Of a stretch of DNA of 64,000 nucleotides, positions 57,475 to 64,000 are shown piece by piece. Numbering within the stretch: the stretch's first letter is position 1; each line of letters opens with the position of its first letter. The stretch comes from Toxonevra muliebris. Its lineage: Eukaryota > Arthropoda > Insecta > Diptera > Pallopteridae. The position numbers and the translations under genes were made by a program. Where the stretch lies: contig OY829328.1 of assembly GCA_963691655.1 (NCBI GenBank), positions 76,140,400-76,204,399 of the forward strand. Reading direction: 5' to 3'. The notes beneath the pieces were generated by a model, which searched no databases, was not told the origin of the DNA, and was given only the letters and a program-made list of their open reading frames with translations.

Positions 57475-59075
57475 GACATCAATCAATATTTATAAATGTA
57501 GGTTGATGGTTCTCTCATTTCAATTAAAAAAATGTACAAATATTTTTTTTATAACGGTACTGTTGCGGATCAAAATGTATTTTTAAAAAATTTGCCGGAA
57601 TACACCAAATTTTTAATATGTTGTGGGAAAATATTTGCTCAAACGTAATTTCCCATATTTTTAAATTTTTGTTTACTTTTTGGAATTATAAGTTTTGCTA
57701 TGGATCACCGGTAACCAAAAGATCTTCAACGAAATGGGGGTCAAAGAATTCGAATCCGGACTCGGTTTTGCTCTATCGGTTCTAATTTCGTTACGGTCAA
57801 GAAAAGGTTAAGTGAAAAATGAATACTAAGCTACTTTGTCTATCTTTAAAAAAAAAATGACTAATAAAATTGTACTAAAAAAACTCATTTAGAAATCCCA
57901 TTGAGAGCCACAGGGTCACCGGTGACCCATGAAATTTCAGGCTTTCACAGGCTTAAAATGTATGTTTTGATCAAAAATTGCATTTAGAAATTGGATTCAG
58001 ACAATACGAATCCAGATTCGGTTTTACGCAATCTCCTCTGGTTTCCTTACGGTACCGAAAGGGTGAAGGAGAAAGAAACTTAAGCTTATGAGTCGATAGG
58101 CGTGTGTATATAGCCCTATCAAATTACTACTCTTATCTAACGAGACTTTTCGTCATTAGGAAAATATTATGTGTATCATCTGATATGTATGTTAAGCCCA
58201 AATTCCTGGAAAATAAAAATGTTGAAAAGAGTCGGTACATGCACTCGCCATCTCGCCATAATACAGCACAGTTTAGAATTGTTGTGAGATTAAACGCAAT
58301 TCCACCACAACTAATTCCAAGTCTCGTCAATAGAGTTTTATATTTCATTTAACTTTATACATATGTATGTATTTATTGTACTTACAAAGCAGAACAAAGC
58401 CTAATATTTAGTTAGCTAACTAAATAATGTTTTTGTTTAGACATACATAAATAACTATTTAAGTTTTCTTAAGTTAATTTCTATTCTTTACTGAGTTGTT
58501 TACATATGATCCCTATATTTGCAGAGCTCTCTGAATGAAAGGGTAGGAGAAGTGATATTCCCTGAGCAATTTGTACTGGAGCGCCATCTATGAACCGACC
58601 GATAGTATTGATCTGTTTTGATCCAAAAATTATTCCACAAAACTCCGTAAACTCCGGAACGAAAACTCAGAGAAAAGTAAAATTTTTTTTTATACTGGAT
58701 TTTGTTGAAATTTTGAGCATCAGGGTTTTTGGGTCAAGAAACCCATATTTTGATCTAAAAAAGATTCCAGAAAGGATTCAGGAACAAAATTTGTTATTTA
58801 TTTTATAAAACCGAAAATGGTAAGGGGTAAGTTTAAAAAAATTAATGTGTCAAATATCATCCCAAAAAACGCTATAATGATGGGAGTTACAAAATCGATC
58901 CACCCTTATATACATATGCCCATTTGTCTGTGGAATATTTTTCATATTTTCAATTACGTAATTATGTGCTTATTATGATTAGACACTTGTCAGTTAATTA
59001 GATGTACTAGTTATATTGAATTCTAGAAAAAAAAAACAAATAGATAAAATACCACATCAATTATAATAAAATATT
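57475..59075. other. Gene-free spacer before lysozyme 5, with degraded repeats
   Basis: Two related segments (57,700-57,815 and 57,910-58,065) each have a GGTCACCGGT-like palindrome followed by CGAATCCRGAYTCGGTTTT and a GTTACGGT block. 58,740-58,915 (ending GGGAGTTACAAAATCGATCCAC) is related to 29,620-29,790. No gene. Confidence 0.5.
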
Positions 59076-59193
59076 TTCTTATCGTAAATATTTTAAACTT
59101 ATTAAATAATATCTAAACGATATACTTAGATATCTGTTTTGTAAATACATTGAAAAAATTTATAATCTAACAATAATATAAAGAAACTTTTGC

Positions 59194-59200
59194 TATAAAA
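59194..59200 (+). promoter_or_regulatory. TATA box of lysozyme 5
   Basis: TATAAAA in TTGCTATAAAAGCACCG, 67 bp before the ATG. The core is shared with the plus-strand copies, but the rest of the upstream region is unrelated to theirs. The nearest GATA-like site is TTATCG at 59079-59084. Confidence 0.7.
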
Positions 59201-59266
59201 GCACCGCCAATTTCTAGAAATACCATAGAAGTCTTTTTACCTTCTTATTAAAACAATCAAAAAAAA

Positions 59267-59695
59267 ATGTTGAAGTTCACTTTGGTGCTTTTGGCTGCTG
59301 CCCTCCTGGTTGGCCCATCCATGGGTGAGGTCTTGAGCCGTTGCTCATTGGCCAAGCAGATGTCCTCTTTGGGTGTACCCAGGGATCAATTGGCTCGTTG
59401 GACTTGCATTGCTCAACACGAAAGTAACTTCAATACCAAGGCTGTTGGCTCAGAGAACTCGAACGGATCCCGGGACTATGGTATCTTCCAGATTAACAAC
59501 TACTACTGGTGCAAACCATCCAATGGTGCTTTCTCATACAATGAATGCAAAATCAACTGCGATTCCTTCTTGGTCGATAGCATTGAACCTGCAGTCAGAT
59601 GCGCACAATTGGTATTGAAACAACAAGGCTGGTCTGCCTGGTCCACCTGGCATTTCTGTGATGGTGCTTTGCCAAGCATCAATGACTGCTTCTAA
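59267..59695 (+). CDS. C-type lysozyme 5 (digestive type, divergent copy)
   Basis: 142 aa secreted lysozyme with Glu52, Asp70 and eight Cys. It is the most distinct member: Gly20 at the signal cleavage site (SMG instead of SMA), Ser24, Ser34, Asn97 (KINCD for KIGCD) and Ser123 (GWSAW) set it apart from the other four. Gln41 is as in pair 3/4, and Leu2 as in the minus-strand copies. At silent sites it often agrees with pair 1/2 (CCAATGGTGC, TCGAACGG). Intronless; AAATAAA about 30 bp after the stop. Its 5' leader differs from the shared GAAGTTCTACGAACA leader of the other copies, keeping only ATAGAAGT. It may therefore be the older, single-copy neighbour. Confidence 0.94.
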   Translation: MLKFTLVLLAAALLVGPSMGEVLSRCSLAKQMSSLGVPRDQLARWTCIAQHESNFNTKAVGSENSNGSRDYGIFQINNYYWCKPSNGAFSYNECKINCDSFLVDSIEPAVRCAQLVLKQQGWSAWSTWHFCDGALPSINDCF

Positions 59696-59759
59696 ACTGG
59701 TTTTTTGGATTTGAGCGTTTGATAGAAATAAATTGATTGAATATTAGAAATTTTTGTGT

Positions 59760-60036
59760 GTTTTATTTATTTTAATTTGGTGTTTTTTTTTAAATATGGT
59801 TTTTCTATAGTTTCTAGAAAAGTTAGAAAAGTGAGTTTTTCCCTTTCAAGTGAAAGCTTTTTTAATTTTCCTTGGTTGAATAGCATGCAAACGAACTACA
59901 GATTCCTTGGTGCAAATGATAAATTTTCCATTGGTAGTGCCAAAATATGCGAAATTTTTTCTCTGAATGTCTGGAATTGTGTTTGCTACCAAGCAATGAG
60001 TACACGAGGCGAAACTGAGAGGATTTTTTTGGAAAT
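59760..60036. other. Spacer after lysozyme 5
   Basis: A 138-codon plus-strand frame begins here (59756-60172) but has no recognisable domain and runs through the palindrome at 60037-60152. I do not call it a gene. Confidence 0.4.
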
Positions 60037-60152
60037 AGCTGATAATTCTGCCCCACAGCTAATTTATTGTCTTACTCTAATAAAAGTTCCCATAAAAGTA
60101 AAAGAAATAGCAACTGTGATTTATAATCAGCTGTGGGGCATAATTATCAGCT
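60037..60152. repeat. Short palindromic element
   Basis: Arms AGCTGATAATTCTGCCCCAC and GTGGGGCATAATTATCAGCT, with AGCT adjoining, about 25 bp each around a 60-bp loop. It may be a mini-MITE or a structured element. No target duplication could be identified. Confidence 0.6.
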
Positions 60153-61089
60153 GCTTCATGGCGAAATTATAACAGGTGATAGCAGTGTCAGCTCTGTCTT
60201 CTTCTTCTCTAATTTTTTGCATATGAAAATAATCTTAACTGTCAAAACCTTTGTTTTTTCCATGCATTTGTTCTTGTGCTTTTAACAATTACGATTTTTA
60301 GCAACAACAATGTAGCGTGTTGTTATTGTTACGTTGTACTTGTTGTAGTTCTGCTACCGCCATATTAAATTCGTCTTGAGCTGCTTCTAAAAAATTCTTT
60401 CACTTTCGTCTCATGTACTCATTGCTACGAAGTTTTTAACGATAAAAATTCTCTCGTACTAGTGCAGTCAGAAAAAATTTATGAGTGGACTCAAACCTTC
60501 AAATGTTTTGGCGAGTGCTTTTCCTTAGTTTTTCCAGATTTCAAATTCTATTACATTACAATCTCAATTTCAATTCCAGGGAATTCGTAATTGATACTTT
60601 TTGTTTTCAAATCCTTATAATCCAAATTTGTTCACATTAAAACCCGCCACTGGTAACACTACATCTAATTTATTTATTACTGTTTTAGCTTCAATGTGAA
60701 TGTGTCACCTGAATGCTATTCATTTTCAAAAAGGGTTAATCCAATGTTATGTATGTTTCTTGCAGAAATGTATGTTGAACTTCGTGCTAATGATGATCTG
60801 CGAAAATTTGATATTTCATAATAAATACGTAAATTTATTATTTGTCATAAAGTTCAGTATTCTTCTCTCAACCCTTTTATTAAGTTCTGAAACTTTTTCA
60901 CATGTCAAAAAGTTGTTAAATACGTACACTTTATAATATTTTGCTTTTTTTTGTGTGCTTTTTTTAATGCTATGATGTTTAGTTAGTTTGTTTAAAAGTG
61001 AATAAAAATAATCATAATTCATATGAATGGGCTTTTTGTAGCTACGAATGATATCACAGGTATGCTTTGCTACCCAGGAAGACCAATTT
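60153..61089. other. Gene-free A+T-rich stretch
   Basis: TTGTTATTGTTACGTTGTACTTG-type simple sequence near 60,320; otherwise nothing recognised. Confidence 0.4.
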
Positions 61090-61500
61090 AATAGACGTAA
61101 GAGGAACACCAACGATGCAGCAGTGTAAGATATCGGAAAGCAGCGTATCCAATTTGGCTAATTGCCGGTTCGCAGTAGGCCTGAATATCCATGTGTCAAG
61201 GTACCCACTATAGGTGAACCTGTGAATAACTCGAAAAGATGTTGAGAGATAATCAAGAACAAGTTTTAATGAGGCAAAGACACCAGCCCGTGTCTTGATT
61301 ATTACTTGTCACGTAACGTTGCAAATAAGCCGCTTAGATGCCTGATATATTGGCATTACTTCCGTTTGAAAGGCGCTGCCATGATCAGGCAGATATCAGG
61401 AGCGTTCGAGACCCAGTTTCCTAGATAAAATACCACAACCGACCTTGTCCTCTAGTTTAGAACCATCGGTTTCCAGTGGCCACCTTGTTTTCGATTCATT
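61090..61500 (-). pseudogene. Non-LTR retrotransposon RNase H fragment
   Basis: Minus strand reads ETDGSKLEDKVGCGILSRKL (RNase H first catalytic block, about 61,420-61,480), then LPDHGSAFQTEVMPIYQAS, and further down FRVIHRFTYSGYLDTWIFRPTANRQLAKLDTL. One stop is visible between blocks. It is an isolated RNase H relic in opposite orientation to the RT relic that follows. Confidence 0.65.
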
Positions 61501-61744
61501 CTTCTATACTAGGAATGTGAGTGGAAAGCCTGTGGTTTAAATTCGGATTGGAGCTGATTTAGTCTATATTTGTCGGTACAGAGATATGTTGTCATGTGCC
61601 AGGGTCGACCTGGCCTTGCAGGAAACAATAGGAAAAAACAAATAAAATTTTCTGAAGGACATTTGGAATAATTTGAAATCGTTTAAAGTTTTCGGAAGTA
61701 CATTTGACTATCCTGAAGCAGAATTGGAATATTCTGAAATAATG

Positions 61745-62800
61745 AATAATGACCTTATCAATGTGGTTTCATGCCCGGCAAATCAACCATCGACCAGATA
61801 TTTACACGCATATTCGTTGATTATAAAGCCGCCATCGACAGCATGATTAGGAATCATTTGTACGCCGCAATGTCTGGTTTTGGTATCCCTCGCTTATTCG
61901 TCTTTGCAAAATGGCACTAGCTGAAACCACCAGCGCAGTGAAAATTGGTACAAACCTGTCCGCGCCATTTGATTCCAGAGATTTCAGACAAGGTGATTCC
62001 CTATCGTGTGACTTCTTCAACCATATGCTGGAGAAAATAATTCGAGCTGCAAAGATCGTCATGCTACTAGCATACGGTGATTAAATTGATATCATTGGCA
62101 CCAACCGTCGAGCAGTCAGTGCAGCATTCTATAACTTGGAAAGGGAGTCTAGTTGACTGGGTTTAGTGCTGAATGAGGACAAGATGAAATATCTTGTGTC
62201 AGTAGACAAGGTGTCACGTCGTCTTGGACAAAATGCCACTGAGAATTATACTTTTAAAGTCGTCAGGAATTTCGTCTACTTAGGATCCAGCATCAACAAC
62301 AACATTAATTTCAGCTTTGAGTTTAAGCGGAGAATAAATTAACTCTTGCCAACAGGTAATACTATGGACTTAGTAGGCATTTGAGAAGCAGATTCCTCTC
62401 TCGACGGACAAAAATAATGCTCTATATGTCTCTCAACCTTCCGCTGAGACTTGGATATTGACCGCCAATGATGACAGGCTGTTAGATGTGTTTGAGAGGA
62501 AGATACTTCGTAAGACCTATAGTCCAATATGCGTGCGCGACGTGTATCGAATAAGATGGAACTATGAGCTGCTCGCTGATAAAAATCCACCGGCTTCGCT
62601 AGCTAGGCCATCTATTCAAGCCACGGTGGTGGAACGCGTAAAAGAGAACGACCATATCTCAATTGGAAATAGCAGGTACAGGGAGACCTGACTACACTTG
62701 GGCTTATCAACTGACGCTATCGCGCGCATAGCAAAGGCGACTGGCGAAATTTCATTGAGGCGGCCAAGATCATCGGTTGTAGTGCCAACTTAGTAAGCTG
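61745..62800 (+). pseudogene. RTE-like (or related) non-LTR reverse transcriptase relic
   Basis: Plus strand blocks: VFVDYKAAIDSMIRNHLYAAMSGFGIP (about 61,815-61,890), FRQGDSLSCDFFNHMLEKII (61,985), LVLNEDKMKYLVS (62,165-62,205), VRNFVYLGSSINNN (62,265) and ERKILRKTYSPICV..YRIRWNYELL (62,495-62,575). The position of the catalytic box reads AYGD followed by a stop (YADD lost). The FERKILRxIYGP..WRIRYNxELY region is typical of RTE-type elements rather than the RNase H type. Numerous stops and frameshifts. Confidence 0.65.
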
Positions 62801-62939
62801 AAGTAACAAGAAGATTCATGGAATACTAAGAATCTTATTAAAGCAATTTATACAAAAATGTTTCATTTAATAAATTGCATGATCTGGTTGGTACTTGCAC
62901 GATGAGACCAAGCACCCTTTTTCCATTAGACAGATGGCG

Positions 62940-63590
62940 ACAGTCTTCCTAACGGGGATTTTCGCTATCCTGGACGTGGCGAGCTAGATAATTGAGAGGA
63001 GATGGCAAGGGAAATGCATAGGCATCTGCAGCGATAGCTAAATTCAGCTCTTCAAAGTTAGTCAGCGAATGTAAGGCAAAACTAAATAATGTCGCAAAAC
63101 ACAACAAGTTATGCCTTATATGGGTTCTAGGACACTGTGATATTGCAGTGAATCAGCTAGCTGACAAACTAGCTAATGAAGGTTCTGCAATTGCACCATG
63201 GGTTCCGGCACCTTTTCTCGGCGTAAGTTCTGTGAAGGTCATGCGTTGGATCAACGACTTCGTGGGTTCAAGCCATAGAGAAAGATGGTCTGAGCTGGAC
63301 TCCTGCAGAACCGCGAATTGGTTCGTAAGACAACCTAACAAGAAATCAACGGAATTTATTCTGGAACTGAAAAGAAAGGACCAGATATTACTGGTGTCAT
63401 CACAGGGCACAACACATATGGTCATGGGCGCCATCACCGATCCAACCTACCAATCGTGTCTTGAGGACGACGATACTACGGAGCATTATTTTTATAGCTT
63501 TCCAGCGTTCGCGAGAATTAGATTAAGGCTGTTGGATAGTGATGTATTGAGTATGAATAATAACCATACTCTTCCCTCTTCCTAAGCTTC
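62940..63590 (+). pseudogene. RNase H-bearing non-LTR relic, 3' part
   Basis: Plus strand. Starts in RNase H with GKCIGICSDS (about 63,010), then NQLADKLANEGSAIAPW (63,148 on), then SSHRERWSELDSCRTANWFV, LKRKDQILLVSSQGTTHM, and the tail SCLEDDDTTEHYFYSFPAFARIRLRLL. The same family as the relic at 40440-42130, but with a better kept 3' end. Stops precede 63,148. Confidence 0.75.
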
Positions 63591-64000
63591 TAAGGTTCGT
63601 CTGTGGAATAGGAGATAATGTAAACAGGAAATTACTCAGGCAGTAAGAGACGAACAAGAGGCAAGAACTCTTTACCAATCATCCGGGACTGAGGCAAACC
63701 AAAGCATTCTGCATTGGTCCAAACAAAAACTGTTTGCGCATTGTAGCTGGTATTCTGGCTGGGTACTGCGGGCTCAGAGAACACATTTGTAAAATAGTGG
63801 TTAATCCATTAAGTCCTAATGATGTGTATACGCACAAAAGAGAAATATATTTTAATGCAGATAAAAAAAGTTACCAGAACATGTAATCGCAGTTGCTCTA
63901 ACGCGAAGAGAGAAACTTTGCAAAAAATAAAAAAAATTCTAGAATACCATTTGCTGTTTGAATTTGTGACGATAAAGATGTGTGACTGAAGATTTTTTTA
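63591..64000. other. Right edge, unassigned
   Basis: Probably begins with the 3' UTR of the non-LTR relic; beyond that nothing is recognised. Confidence 0.35.

Noticed and set aside
59756..60172. 138-codon frame after lysozyme 5
   Set aside because: No domain, runs through a palindromic element, low-complexity Phe-rich start.

Overview
This is a stretch of strongly A+T-rich eukaryotic DNA, most likely from a higher fly (Diptera, Brachycera, probably Schizophora; a tephritid or muscoid relative would fit, but the family cannot be fixed from the sequence alone). The reasons are GT-AG introns ranging from about 70 bp to over 10 kb, a cluster of fly-type digestive C-type lysozymes, an insect transferrin 3, and a dense load of mariner-type, piggyBac-like, hAT-like and RNase H-bearing non-LTR elements. 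Nothing bacterial, no CRISPR array and no rRNA or intact tRNA gene was seen.

Layout. 1-19,000 holds no host gene that I can support. It is a graveyard of transposable elements: a non-LTR tail (1-270), a complete non-autonomous hAT-like element with a perfect 8-bp target duplication (2492-3526), a second non-LTR relic with an 18-G run (3678-5025), an inverted-repeat element (5628-6250), a decayed tandem array split by a nearly intact DD37D mariner-group element (6255-8500), a broken DD34D mariner (about 9149-10410), another non-LTR relic (10444-11312), two foldback units (12,865-13,385), a TTAA-flanked piggyBac-like MITE (14270-14761) and several smaller pieces. 19,609-32,308 is a four-exon transferrin 3 gene (Tsf3, plus strand, 716 aa), whose signal-peptide exon is separated from the rest by a 10.4-kb intron full of repeats, including a second DD37D copy. 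34,367-44,154 is a three-exon gene for the dynein-2 intermediate chain DYNC2I1/WDR60 (plus strand, 1232 aa), with a Tc1-like relic in intron 1 and an RNase H-type non-LTR relic in intron 2. 44,500-47,750 holds a deleted mariner and a CAGACC-type simple array carrying a 101-bp Harbinger-like MITE.

47,932-59,695 is a cluster of five intronless lysozyme genes, arranged minus, plus, minus, plus, plus. The first four form two head-to-head pairs of nearly identical proteins. The substitution pattern suggests duplication of a divergent pair followed by gene conversion. Each gene has its own TATA box, and each has a GATA-like motif upstream. 55,660-64,000 is again mostly non-LTR debris (RNase H type, and one RTE-like piece).

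The real genes are not an operon or a pathway: an iron-transport-family glycoprotein, a ciliary motor subunit and gut lysozymes simply lie side by side. I found no convincing new molecular system. The most informative signals are the lysozyme pair homogenisation, the octapeptide repeat in the DYNC2I1 tail, the two DD37D copies, and several non-autonomous DNA elements whose ends and target duplications can be read directly.
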